DNA of 64,000 nucleotides from Paracidovorax avenae (lineage in GTDB: Bacteria; Pseudomonadota; Gammaproteobacteria; Burkholderiales; Burkholderiaceae_C), in the NCBI RefSeq assembly GCF_040892545.1, contig NZ_CP156079.1, positions 1,550,001 through 1,614,000 on the forward strand, written 5' to 3'. Of the stretch, positions 45,934-54,725 are shown piece by piece. The first letter of the stretch is position 1, and each line of letters begins with the position of its first letter. The translations under genes and the position numbers were made by a program. The notes under the pieces were generated by a model. It was not told where the DNA came from, did no database searches, and saw only the letters and a list, made by a program, of their open reading frames with translations.

Positions 45934-46725
45934 TCAATCGGCCAGCGCCTCGGAGCTCGGCTCGTCCAGCGTCAGGCAGGCGACGACGCCGTCCGAATAC
46001 GTCAGCAAGGCCAGCAGGTTGCCGAAGCGGACCCAATATGCGCGCGGTGCCTGCGCCGGCCGGGAGGATCGAGGGGATGGTGCCTGCGCGAACAGCGCCA
46101 TCGCCTGCGGCGTCGCGGTGCGCAGCACGGCCACCAGGCCCGCAGGATCGCGCCGGGCCAGGGCAAGCTGGCACAGCGCGAACAGGCAGGCGGCATCGTC
46201 ATCTTCCGGCCCGCGTGCCGGCGCGGACCGGCGCAGGCGCTGCAGCGCACGGTGCAACTGCTGGCGTGAAGCGGCTTCGCTGCGCCCCGACAACGGGCCC
46301 AGTTCGGCATGGCCGAAACCGAAGACCTCGTGCAGCAGCACCGCTGCGACATCGCCGGCCGGCAGGACGCGGACCACGTGCCGCAGCGCCTGCTCGACGC
46401 GCTCGGCCTGCTCGGCCAGATCCGCGGGATGCGCCGGCGGGACGTCCTCCCCGGCCAGTTGCGCCAGCCCAGCCTGGTGCAGGCGCTGGCGTCGCCAGGC
46501 ATCGATGCACAGGTGCCGCAGCACCGTGACCAGCCAGGCCTCCCGACCTTCGGGCGAGAGCGCCGGCATGCCCTGTGCCGTGCGCAGCCAGGCCTCCTGG
46601 ACCAGATCCTCGGCGTCGTCGCCGAGGGCGAGCCAATGCCGGGCCAACGCGATCAGCCGGCGGCGCAGCGCGTCGTCGCCAGCCAGAGGATGCGGATCGG
46701 AAGGAAGTTCGGAGAAGGATGTCAC
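45934..46725 (-). CDS. ECF-type sigma factor with C-terminal extension
   Basis: A 263-residue sigma-70-family protein, longer than ordinary ECF factors (about 180). Region 2 is seen as GDDAEDLVQEAWLRTAQG with TVLRHLCIDAWRRQR, and region 4 as VLHEVFGFGHAELGPLSGRSEAASRQQLHRALQRLRR. The C-terminal part (about residues 170-263) resembles the SnoaL-like domain of ECF41-type factors but looks reduced, ending in LLALLTYSDGVVACLTLDE. Start is GTG at 46725. It is divergent from the ClpP-like gene; no anti-sigma gene is next to it. Target promoters are unknown. Confidence 0.85.
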   Translation of the reverse strand: MTSFSELPSDPHPLAGDDALRRRLIALARHWLALGDDAEDLVQEAWLRTAQGMPALSPEGREAWLVTVLRHLCIDAWRRQRLHQAGLAQLAGEDVPPAHPADLAEQAERVEQALRHVVRVLPAGDVAAVLLHEVFGFGHAELGPLSGRSEAASRQQLHRALQRLRRSAPARGPEDDDAACLFALCQLALARRDPAGLVAVLRTATPQAMALFAQAPSPRSSRPAQAPRAYWVRFGNLLALLTYSDGVVACLTLDEPSSEALAD

Positions 46726-46781
46726 GCAAAGCCCCGCTCGTTCGTCTATCGAATGAACTTAACACACCGGAGCCATGCCAC

Positions 46782-47381
46782 ATGATGCGTCAAGAGACTG
46801 AAACACCCCCGCGCCCGCTGCCCGCGCAGGACCACGCCTTCCTCGAGGAAAAGGCCTTCCGCTCCCGCACCGTCCTGGTGTTCGGCACCATCACCGATGC
46901 GCTGGCCGCCGAGACGGTGCGCAAGTTGCTGGCACTGGACGCCGAGTCGACCGCCCCCATCACGCTGGTCGTCTCCTCACCCGGCGGCCATCTGGAATCG
47001 GGCGATGCGATCCATGACGTGGTGCGCTTCGTCGCCTCGCCGGTCAGCATGGTGGGCACCGGCTGGGTCGGCAGTGCCGCCACCCACCTGTACCTGGGCG
47101 CGCCGCGCGAGCGCCGCTTCTGCCTGCCACAGACGCGCTTCCTGATCCACCAGCCCAGTGGCGGCGCCGGCGGCCCGGCCAGCGACATCGCGCTGCAGGC
47201 CGAGCAGATCATCAAGGCCCGCGAGCGCATCGCCCAGGTCATCGCGCGCGAAAGCGGCCAGCCCATCGAACGCGTCCGCCAGGACATCGAACGCGACCTG
47301 TGGATGCCGGCCGAGGAGGCGGTCGCCTACGGACTGGTCAGCCGCATCGTCCAGCGCCGGCATGAACTGGGCCTGGGCTGA
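46782..47381 (+). CDS. ClpP-family serine protease
   Basis: A 199-residue protein of the ClpP/crotonase fold. The catalytic triad aligns with mature E. coli ClpP, one residue later: Ser98 in GWVGSAATHL (usually GxAASMA), His123 in FLIHQPSGG and Asp172 in RDLWMPAEEAV. It lacks a clear propeptide beyond about 20 Pro-rich residues. The housekeeping ClpP normally sits between tig and clpX, so this solo gene is an extra paralogue. It is divergent from the ECF sigma gene (56 bases) and could work with a different AAA+ partner or in regulated proteolysis of a sigma factor or antisigma. That link is inference. Confidence 0.85.
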   Translation: MMRQETETPPRPLPAQDHAFLEEKAFRSRTVLVFGTITDALAAETVRKLLALDAESTAPITLVVSSPGGHLESGDAIHDVVRFVASPVSMVGTGWVGSAATHLYLGAPRERRFCLPQTRFLIHQPSGGAGGPASDIALQAEQIIKARERIAQVIARESGQPIERVRQDIERDLWMPAEEAVAYGLVSRIVQRRHELGLG

Positions 47382-47456
47382 GCGACTTTCGTGCCCACCT
47401 TGAGCCTGCTTCCCCCCGATACTCCATCTCATCTCCAAGGACGCACCCGAGCCCTC

Positions 47457-48065
47457 ATGACGACCGATCTTCTGCTTGCCTTCACCGCCTATGCGTTCGT
47501 GACCTCGATCACCCCCGGTCCCAACAACACGATGCTGCTGGCGTCCGGGCTGAACTACGGCTTTGTGCGCAGCGTGCCGCATATCCTGGGCATCAGCCTC
47601 GGCTTCGCCGCCATGGTGCTGGGCGTGGGAGCCGGACTGGGGCGCCTGTTTCTCGTCTATCCCTCGGCGTTCACCGCATTGCGTGTGATCGGCGCGATCT
47701 ACCTGCTGTGGCTGGCCTGGAAGATCGCCACCGCCGAGCCGATGCAGGAAGCGGCGGCGCCAAGCCAACCCTTCGGATTCTGGAAGGCCGCCGCCTTCCA
47801 GTGGGTCAACCCCAAGGCGTGGATCATGGCCATCGGTGCGATCGCCGCCTACGTGCCGGCCGACGGCGGCCTGCTGGCGGTGGCGGTCATCGCACTGCTG
47901 TTCGCGGCGGTGAATGCACCGAGCGTTGCCGTCTGGGCCGCCTTCGGCACTACGCTGCGCCGCTGGCTGACCGACGCGCGCCACCTGCGTACCTTCAATG
48001 TGGCGATGGCGGTCCTGCTGGTGCTCTCGTTGTATCCACTGCTCTCGGGGCACGGGCAGGCTTAA
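47457..48065 (+). CDS. LysE/RhtB-family amino acid exporter
   Basis: A 202-residue inner-membrane exporter with about six helices. It starts with the typical MTTDLLLAFTAYAFVTSITPGPNNTMLLASGLNYG motif region and has an FQWVNPKAWIMA segment. Members export lysine, homoserine or threonine. The start at 47457 matches the family; ATG at 47391 lies in the upstream gap. Its last 71 bases overlap, in the opposite direction, the 3' end of the efflux-pump outer-membrane gene. Its substrate is unknown and its link with the neighbouring protease is unclear. Confidence 0.9.
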   Translation: MTTDLLLAFTAYAFVTSITPGPNNTMLLASGLNYGFVRSVPHILGISLGFAAMVLGVGAGLGRLFLVYPSAFTALRVIGAIYLLWLAWKIATAEPMQEAAAPSQPFGFWKAAAFQWVNPKAWIMAIGAIAAYVPADGGLLAVAVIALLFAAVNAPSVAVWAAFGTTLRRWLTDARHLRTFNVAMAVLLVLSLYPLLSGHGQA

Positions 48066-49548
48066 GGTCCTCCGAGGCGACGGTTGCCTGCAGCGGCCAG
48101 CCGCCAGCCAGTGCCTGGTGCAGCGCCACCGCCGCGCGCAGGCTGCGCATGCGGCTGTCGGCCCAGGCATCCTGCGCGGCGAGCTGGCTGCGCTGGGTGT
48201 CCAGCACTTCGAACAGGCCGATATCGCCCGCCTGCATGCGCGTGCGTGCCAGTTGCAGGGCGGCGTCGCTCTCGTGCGCGGCCTGTGCCAGATGGCCGTC
48301 CTCGGCACGGGTCCGGCTGTATTGCACGAGGGCGTTCTCGGTGTCTTCCAGCGCGCGCAGCACGGCCTGCTGGTAGGCGGCCAGCGCAGCCCCGGCATCG
48401 GCCTCGCTCGCGGCGATGCGCGCCCGCACCCGGCCCACATCGAGGAAGGACCAATCGATGCCCAGCAAGGCGCTGTGGGTCTCGCTCACTCCGTGCCACA
48501 GCCCGCTGCCGTGCGGCGCGAAGGTACCCACCAGACCGCCCAGGCTGAGGCGCGGGAGGAGATCCGCCGTGGCCACGCCGACGCGCGCCGTGGCTGCGTG
48601 CAGGCGCGCCTCGGCCGCGCGCACGTCGGGCCGGCGGAGCAGCAGCGCAGCGGGCGTGCCGGGGTCCACATCCGGGGGCAGAGACAGCGGCGGGGCAGGC
48701 TCATCCAGGAGCGCGATCAGCGCCTGCGGGGTGCGGCCGGTGAGCACCGCAAGCCGGTGCTGGCGTACGGCGATCTGCGCTTCCAGGGCCGGCAGGCGCG
48801 CAGCGGTTTCTTCCATCTGCGCACGGGCGCGCGCGGCGTCGAAGTCGGTGCCGCGTCCCGCGGCAAGCCGTGCCACGACCAGATCCAGCGTGGCTTGCTG
48901 GGTCCGCAGGTTTTCGCGCGCCACGCGCAAGCGCTCCTGCAGGCCGCGCAACTCGACGTAGGTGGCGGCTGCTTCGCCTGCGATGGCGATCCGCAGCGCG
49001 TCGAGATCGGCCGCACTGGCTGCGGCGTCGGCGCCATGCGCCTCCACATTGCGGCGCACGCGGCCTACCAGGTCCAATTCCCAGCTGGCCTGGATGGCGC
49101 CGCCTACGCGCTCAACGGTGCGCGGCTGGCCCGCGGCCTCGCTGGCGGTCCGGCGGGTGCGGCTGGCCTGCGCGTTGGCAGTCACCGTGGGCAGGCGGTC
49201 GAAGCCGGACTCGCGCAACAGCGCATTCGCGCCGTCGTAGCGCGCCAGGGCACTTGCCAGATCGAGGTTGCCCGCCAGCGCCTGTTCGAGCAATGCAGTG
49301 AGTCGCGCATCACCCAGGCTGCGCCAGAACGCGAGGTCCGATTCGGCAGGCGTTGCGGCCGTCGCCTCCATCTCATCCTTTGAATCGCCTGCCTGGGAGG
49401 CATTCGCCCCGGCGCCCGCCCGCGCGAACCGCGCCGGCAGGTCGGCCGGCGCAGGCGGCGTGCGATGGTCCGGGCCGACCGCGCAGGCGGCCAGCAGCAG
49501 CGCGGGCACAGCGGCACCGAGGGGGCGCAACAGGGATGGCTTACGCAT
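47995..49548 (-). CDS. RND efflux outer-membrane lipoprotein (NodT/OprM family)
   Basis: A 517-residue outer-membrane channel. The signal peptide ends in the lipobox LAAC (Cys about residue 22). Two repeats of the TolC-type alpha-barrel and beta-barrel are recognisable, with motifs such as LASALARYDGANALLRESGFDRLPTV and ADLLPRLSLGGLVG. The C-terminus extends past the usual end by about 20 Pro/Arg-rich residues and overlaps the lysE-type gene convergently. It is the third gene of the pump operon; its first eight bases overlap the pump gene. Start at 49548; an ATG at 49569 is alternative. Confidence 0.93.
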   Translation of the reverse strand: MRKPSLLRPLGAAVPALLLAACAVGPDHRTPPAPADLPARFARAGAGANASQAGDSKDEMEATAATPAESDLAFWRSLGDARLTALLEQALAGNLDLASALARYDGANALLRESGFDRLPTVTANAQASRTRRTASEAAGQPRTVERVGGAIQASWELDLVGRVRRNVEAHGADAAASAADLDALRIAIAGEAAATYVELRGLQERLRVARENLRTQQATLDLVVARLAAGRGTDFDAARARAQMEETAARLPALEAQIAVRQHRLAVLTGRTPQALIALLDEPAPPLSLPPDVDPGTPAALLLRRPDVRAAEARLHAATARVGVATADLLPRLSLGGLVGTFAPHGSGLWHGVSETHSALLGIDWSFLDVGRVRARIAASEADAGAALAAYQQAVLRALEDTENALVQYSRTRAEDGHLAQAAHESDAALQLARTRMQAGDIGLFEVLDTQRSQLAAQDAWADSRMRSLRAAVALHQALAGGWPLQATVASEDLKPARAPRAVDTTRAPAGPPSPH

Positions 49549-52500
49549 GGTCCACCTCCACGTTGCCATGCCGGGCGAGCCGCGTACCCGCCAGCTTGCG
49601 CAGCGCGACGTAGAACACCGGGGTGAGGAACAGGCCGAACAGGGTCACGCCCAGCATGCCGGAGAACACCGTCACACCCGTGGCCACGCGCACTTCGCTG
49701 CCCGCGCCGTTGCCCAGCAGCAGCGGCACCGAGCCGGCGATGAAGGCCACCGAGGTCATGATGATGGGGCGCAGCCGCAGGTGGCAGGCCTCCAGCGCCG
49801 CGGCCACGGTGTCCATGCCGCCCATCTCCAGTTCGCGCGCGAACTCGACGATCAGGATGGCGTTCTTGCACGCCAGCCCCATCAGGACCACCAGGCCGAC
49901 CTGGACGAACACGTTGTTGTCGCCGCCGCTGAGCCACACGCCCAGCAGCGCGGCGCACAGGCACACCGGCACGATCAGCACCACCGCCAGCGGCAGGCTC
50001 CAGCTTTCGTACAGCGCGGCCAGCACCAGGAACGCCAGCACCACCGCCAGCGGAAACACCACCAGCGCCGCCTGGCTCTGCGTGACCTGCTGGTAGCTCA
50101 GGTCGGTCCACGCCAGGGTGATGCCGCGCGGCAGCGTCTTGTCGGCGATCTGCTGCAGCTTCTCGATCACCTGTGCCGAGGACAACACCCGCGGATCGGA
50201 ATCGCCGATCAGGTCCGCGGCCGGGAAGCCGTTGTAGCGCACCACCGGGTCGGGGCCGTAGGTCGGCGTGACACTGGCCAGCGCGGCGACCGGCACCATC
50301 GCGCCCTTCGCGTTGCGCACCTGCAGGCTGCCGATGTCGGCGGGCTGCTGCCGGTGCGCGCTGTCGGCCTGCACCATCACGCGGTAGATGCGGCCGAACA
50401 GGCTGAAGTCGTTCGCGTAGACCGAACCCAGGTTGGTTTGCAGCGCCTCGAACACATCGGTGAGCGACACGCCCTGCGCCTTGGCTTTGGCCCGGTCGAT
50501 ATCGACCGCCAGCTGGGGGATGTTGGACTGGTAGGAACTGACGGGGTAGCGCATGCCCGGCGTCCTGGCGACCTCGGCCTGGAAAGCCGACAACGCGTCC
50601 TGCAACGCACCATAGCCCAGGCCGGCGTGGTCCTGCAGATAGAGCGAATAGCCCGACCCATTGCCCAACCCCTGGATCGGCGGCGGCATGAGCGCATAGG
50701 CAAAACCGGCCTGCACGTCGCCGAAGCGCTGGGCCAGCTCGGCAGTGATCTGCTGTGCGCTGCGCGTTCGCTCGCCGAAGGGCTTGAGGGTGATGTAGGA
50801 ATTGGTGACGTTGGGGGTGTTCACCTGCTGCAAGGCGTTCAGCCCCGCGAAGGCGGTCACGCTGTCGACGCCTTCGACCTGCAGCGCCAGATCGTTGAGC
50901 TGCCGGGTCACCGCCTCGGTGCGCGCGAGCGAGGCACCCTCGGGCAGCTTGGCGCCCGCAAAGAGGTAGAGCTTGTCCTGCGTGGGAATGAAGCCGCCGG
51001 GCACCGTCTTGAACAGCAGCGCGGTGGCGCCCAGCAGCAGGGCATAGACCACGAAGACCCACCCGCGCCGCGCCAGCGTGCGCGAGACCGTATTCTGGTA
51101 GCCACCGGACGTCCGCGAGAAGAAGCGGTTGAAGGCGCCGAATGCCCCGCCGAGCATACGCTCCATGCCACGTGTCAACGCATCCTTGGGCGCTCCGCGG
51201 GCGCGCAGCAGCTTGGCCGCGAGCGCCGGCGAAAGCGTCAGCGAGTTGACCGCCGAGATCACCGTGGAAATGGCGATGGTGACCGCGAACTGCTTGTAGA
51301 ACTGCCCCGTGATGCCGCTCATGAAGGCCATCGGCACGAACACCGCGCACAGCACCAGCGCGATGGCGATGATCGGGCCGGAGACTTCGCGCATCGCGCG
51401 GTGGGCCGCCTCGCGCGGCGGCAGGCCATGCTCGATGTAGCGCTCGACGTTCTCCACCACCACGATGGCGTCGTCCACCACGATGCCGATGGCCAGCACC
51501 AGCCCGAACAGGGTGAGCGTGTTGATCGAATAGCCCAGCAGGTACAGGCCCGCGAAAGTGCCGATGATCGACACCGGCACCGCCACCAGCGGAATCACCG
51601 AAGCGCGCCAGGTCTGCAGGAACAGCACCACCACCAGCACCACGAGCACCACGGCCTCGATCAACGTGTGCTGAACGGCCTTGATCGATTCGCGCACGAA
51701 GACGGTCGGATCCCACACGGCGCGATAGGCCACGCCCTCGGGCAGCGCCTTGGCCACTTCGTCGAGCTTGGCATATACCGAATCGGCCACCGCCAGCGCG
51801 TTGGCGCCGGGTGACAGGTAGATGCCCACCGTGGCCTGCTGCTTGCCGTTGTACAGGGCCCGCAGCGAATAGTCGCCCGCACCGAGTTCGATGCGCGCGA
51901 CGTCGGCCAGCCGGACCAGTTGCCCGGCGTCGCCGCTCTTGAGCACGATGTCGCCAAACTCGGCCTGGCTGCGCAGGCGGCCGCGCACGTTGATGGACAA
52001 CAGAAAGCTGTTGTCCTTCGGCGCCGGTTCGGCACCGAGCTGGCCGGCGGAGACCTGCACGTTCTGCTCGCGCACCGCGCGCACCACGTCGCCCGCCGTC
52101 AGGCCGCGCGCGGCCAGCCGGTTGGGGTCGAGCCAGATGCGCATCGCATAGTCGCCCGCGCCGTACACGCCCACGTCGCCGATGCCCGTCAGCCGCGACA
52201 GGGCATCCTTGACGTTCAGGTTGACGTAGTTGCGCAGGTAAAGCGAGTCGTAGCGGCCATCGGGCGAATAGAAGCTGACGTACATCAACGGCGTCGGAGA
52301 CTGCTTCTGCGTGGTGATGCCGAACTGCCGCACCGCCTCGGGCAGGCGTGCCTGCGCTTGACTCACTCGGTTCTGCACGCGCACCGCGGCGGCATCGGCG
52401 TCCACCTCGGGCTTGAAGGTCACCGTCAGCGCGAGACTGCCGTCGGAGCCGGCGACCGACTTCATGTACATGATGCCTTCGACGCCGTTGATCGCCTCTT

Positions 52501-52702
52501 CCAGCGGCGTGGCGACCGACTCGGCGATTTCCTTCGGGTTGGCACCGGGGTAGTTGGCGCGTACCACCACGCTGGGCGGCACGACCTCGGGATATTCGCC
52601 CGAGGGCAGGATCGGGATGGCGATCAGGCCCAGCGCGAAGATGAGCACCGAGAGCACGATGGCGAAGATCGGCCGGTCTATGAAGAATTTGGAGAAGTCC
52701 AT
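49541..52702 (-). CDS. RND multidrug efflux pump (HAE1 family)
   Basis: A 1053-residue inner-membrane proton antiporter with 12 helices and two large periplasmic domains. The start MDFSKFFIDRPIFAIVLSVLIFALG and the proton-relay motif GIVVDDAIVVVENVERYI (two Asp in helix 4) are typical of AcrB/MexB, and the length matches (1049 for AcrB). It exports drugs or toxic small molecules with the fusion and outer-membrane proteins of the same operon. The promoter upstream of the operon carries a SoxR-type dyad, so induction by redox-active compounds is expected, as for MexGHI-OpmD in Pseudomonas. Confidence 0.96.
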   Translation of the reverse strand: MDFSKFFIDRPIFAIVLSVLIFALGLIAIPILPSGEYPEVVPPSVVVRANYPGANPKEIAESVATPLEEAINGVEGIMYMKSVAGSDGSLALTVTFKPEVDADAAAVRVQNRVSQAQARLPEAVRQFGITTQKQSPTPLMYVSFYSPDGRYDSLYLRNYVNLNVKDALSRLTGIGDVGVYGAGDYAMRIWLDPNRLAARGLTAGDVVRAVREQNVQVSAGQLGAEPAPKDNSFLLSINVRGRLRSQAEFGDIVLKSGDAGQLVRLADVARIELGAGDYSLRALYNGKQQATVGIYLSPGANALAVADSVYAKLDEVAKALPEGVAYRAVWDPTVFVRESIKAVQHTLIEAVVLVVLVVVLFLQTWRASVIPLVAVPVSIIGTFAGLYLLGYSINTLTLFGLVLAIGIVVDDAIVVVENVERYIEHGLPPREAAHRAMREVSGPIIAIALVLCAVFVPMAFMSGITGQFYKQFAVTIAISTVISAVNSLTLSPALAAKLLRARGAPKDALTRGMERMLGGAFGAFNRFFSRTSGGYQNTVSRTLARRGWVFVVYALLLGATALLFKTVPGGFIPTQDKLYLFAGAKLPEGASLARTEAVTRQLNDLALQVEGVDSVTAFAGLNALQQVNTPNVTNSYITLKPFGERTRSAQQITAELAQRFGDVQAGFAYALMPPPIQGLGNGSGYSLYLQDHAGLGYGALQDALSAFQAEVARTPGMRYPVSSYQSNIPQLAVDIDRAKAKAQGVSLTDVFEALQTNLGSVYANDFSLFGRIYRVMVQADSAHRQQPADIGSLQVRNAKGAMVPVAALASVTPTYGPDPVVRYNGFPAADLIGDSDPRVLSSAQVIEKLQQIADKTLPRGITLAWTDLSYQQVTQSQAALVVFPLAVVLAFLVLAALYESWSLPLAVVLIVPVCLCAALLGVWLSGGDNNVFVQVGLVVLMGLACKNAILIVEFARELEMGGMDTVAAALEACHLRLRPIIMTSVAFIAGSVPLLLGNGAGSEVRVATGVTVFSGMLGVTLFGLFLTPVFYVALRKLAGTRLARHGNVEVDHA

Positions 52703-52714
52703 GCGGTGGTCCTC

Positions 52715-53905
52715 CTACTTGCCGGCCGGTGCCGCAGGCAGGGCGGAGGCTCCGGGCCCGGACGGCGAGGACTCCATCGCCACCTTCACCGGCTGCACGG
52801 CCATGCCGGGGTAGAAGATCTTCTGCAGGCCATCCACCACGACCTCGTCGCCCGCTGCCAGGCCTGCGCGGACCACCCGCAGCCGGCCGACCGAGCTGCC
52901 GAGTTGCACATCCTTGCGTACGGCCTTGTGATCGGCGCCCACGGTGTAGACGTACCGCCGGTCCTGGTCGGTCAGCACAGCGCGTTCGTCGATCAGCACG
53001 GCATCGGGCAAGGCGCCGCCATCGAATTGCACGCGCGCGTACAGCCCGGGCGTGAAACGCCGCTCGGGGTTGGGCAGCACGGCGCGCGCGCGGATGGTGC
53101 CGGTCGCGGAGTCCACGCGGTTGTCGATGAAATCCAGCCGACCCTGGTGCGGAAAGCCTGACTCGTTGGCCAGGCCCAGGCGAACGGTCTGGCCGGTGCC
53201 GGTGCGCGCCTGTTCAAGGTAGCGCAGATAGCTTTGCTCGTCGGGCTCGAAGGAGACTCGCACAGGATCCTGCGAGACCAGCGTGGTCAGCAGATCCCGG
53301 TCGGCCTGGACCAGGTTGCCCGGCGTGAACAGCGCGCGGCTCGCGCGGCCGGCGATCGGCGCGCGCACCTTGGTGAAATCCAGGTTCAGCCGCGCGGTGG
53401 TCACGGCCGCAGCCGCCGCGCGCTCCTCCGCGAGGCTTTGCTCCTGTCCCGCCATGCGGTTGTCGAAGTCTTCGCGCGAGATGGCATGGCTGTCGATCAG
53501 CGTCTGCGCACGCCGCGCCTGGGCTTGCGCCAGGCGCGCGGCCACGCGGGCGCGCTCGAGCTGCGCCTGCGCGCCGGCGAGCGCCGCGCGGAAGGGGCGC
53601 GGGTCGATCACGAAAAGCAGGTCGCCGCGCCGAACCTCCTGCCCGTCGGCGAAGGCGACACGCTCGACCGTGCCGCTGACGCGTGGGCGTACGTCCACAC
53701 TCTGGACCGCTTCGATGCGGCCATTGAAGGCGTCCCACTGCTGCACCGGCCGCACCAGTACGGGCGCCACGCTGACTTGCGGCGGCGGAGCGGCCGGGGC
53801 TGCCGCCGTGCCGTGCGGATCGCAGCCCGCAAGAACGAGGCATGCCGCCATCGGCAAGCCCATCGCAACACCCAGGCCCCCTCGACGTCGGGTAGATCTG
53901 ACCAT
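52715..53905 (-). CDS. RND efflux periplasmic adaptor (membrane fusion) lipoprotein
   Basis: A 396-residue adaptor with a lipobox LAGC (Cys about residue 26). It shows the barrel-sandwich lipoyl halves (RVSGTVERVAFADGQEVRRGDLLFVIDP and the second half KVRAPIAGRASRALFTPGNLV), an alpha-hairpin between them, and a beta-barrel region PDEQSYLRYLEQ. The C-terminus is Pro/Ala-rich. The start at 53905 is chosen because the ribosome signal GGAGAA is properly spaced to it; ATG at 53911 is too close. It is the first gene of the pump operon. Confidence 0.95.
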   Translation of the reverse strand: MVRSTRRRGGLGVAMGLPMAACLVLAGCDPHGTAAAPAAPPPQVSVAPVLVRPVQQWDAFNGRIEAVQSVDVRPRVSGTVERVAFADGQEVRRGDLLFVIDPRPFRAALAGAQAQLERARVAARLAQAQARRAQTLIDSHAISREDFDNRMAGQEQSLAEERAAAAAVTTARLNLDFTKVRAPIAGRASRALFTPGNLVQADRDLLTTLVSQDPVRVSFEPDEQSYLRYLEQARTGTGQTVRLGLANESGFPHQGRLDFIDNRVDSATGTIRARAVLPNPERRFTPGLYARVQFDGGALPDAVLIDERAVLTDQDRRYVYTVGADHKAVRKDVQLGSSVGRLRVVRAGLAAGDEVVVDGLQKIFYPGMAVQPVKVAMESSPSGPGASALPAAPAGK

Positions 53906-53985
53906 CTTCATTTCTCCGAAAAGTGCGCCGCGCGGTGCGGTCCGGCGCAGACCGCTTCCAACGTCCGCCAGGCAAGTGGTCACAA

Positions 53986-54016
53986 AATATAAAAGTTGAA
54001 GTAAGCTTTAAGTCAA
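53986..54016 (-). promoter_or_regulatory. SoxR-type promoter of the RND pump operon (19-bp spacer)
   Basis: On the minus strand, TTGACT (54016-54011) and TATATT (53991-53986) are separated by 19 bases, the over-long spacing typical of MerR-family-controlled promoters. Within it lies a dyad TTGA...AAGCTT...TCAA (53996-54016). Oxidised SoxR would untwist such DNA to start transcription. The site overlaps the region just upstream of soxR itself (start 54028), so soxR may also be autoregulated. Confidence 0.78.
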
Positions 54017-54027
54017 GGAGTATTGGC

Positions 54028-54504
54028 ATGAAGACATCGGCGCCCGACCCCCTGGTCACCATCGGCTGGATTGCGCAGCGCAGTGGCATCGCGACGTCGG
54101 CGCTGCGCTTCTACGAGTCACGCGGGCTGATCGAATCGGTTCGCGTCGACAGCGGCCACCGGCGCTATCCGCGCTCGGTCCTGCGGCGCGTGGCCTTCAT
54201 CGTGTTCGCGCAGAAGATCGGCCTGAGCCTGGACGAAGTGGCGGCCGAGTTGGCCGGCCTGCCCAAGGACCGCGTGCCTGTGGGTGAGGACTGGAAGCGC
54301 CTTTCGCGGCAATGGAAGCAGCGGGTGGCGCAGCAGATCGCCAAGTTGCGGGCGCTCGACATCGGCCTGGACGAATGCATCGGCTGTGGCTGCCTGTCGA
54401 TGAGGAAGTGTCAGCTGGCCAACCCCGGCGATCGCTCCGGCCTGAATGGCCCGGGCCCGCGCCGCTGGCTCGGCGATGCGCCGCCGAAGCCGGGGGGGCG
54501 GTAA
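54028..54504 (+). CDS. soxR: SoxR redox-sensitive transcriptional activator
   Basis: A 158-residue MerR-family regulator. The N-terminal winged helix (GWIAQRSGIATSALRFYESRGLI, then the basic GHRRYPRSVLRRVAFI) is followed by a dimerisation helix and the [2Fe-2S] cluster motif with Cys117, Cys120, Cys122 and Cys128 (CIGCGCLSMRKC), as in E. coli SoxR. The cluster is oxidised by redox-cycling drugs or superoxide and activates target promoters. A C-terminal Gly/Pro-rich tail of about 30 residues ends the protein. It is divergent from the RND pump operon, whose promoter holds the expected dyad; the pump is therefore its likely target. Start at 54028 after AAGGAG. Confidence 0.96.
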   Translation: MKTSAPDPLVTIGWIAQRSGIATSALRFYESRGLIESVRVDSGHRRYPRSVLRRVAFIVFAQKIGLSLDEVAAELAGLPKDRVPVGEDWKRLSRQWKQRVAQQIAKLRALDIGLDECIGCGCLSMRKCQLANPGDRSGLNGPGPRRWLGDAPPKPGGR

Positions 54505-54725
54505 CTCCCGGACACCCTGCAGGCGCCGGAGTCCCGCGGTTCGATCCGCTCATGCTTGGACGTCTCGCCCAGCAGGCAGCACAACAGGCAATCCGATCAA
54601 CAGGATTCGCCTCTCCGCTGCCGCAGCTTGACGCCGGGCATGGAGAAAACGCCAAGCAGCGTCAGGGACAGGGGCCCCCTGCCACGACGGGACGGTAAGA
54701 ACGCATGAAGGCCGGCGGTACGGTG

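Noticed and set aside
54528..54550. GGTTCGATCC sequence resembling a tRNA T-loop
   Set aside because: No acceptor, D or anticodon stem can be folded around it, so it is not a tRNA.
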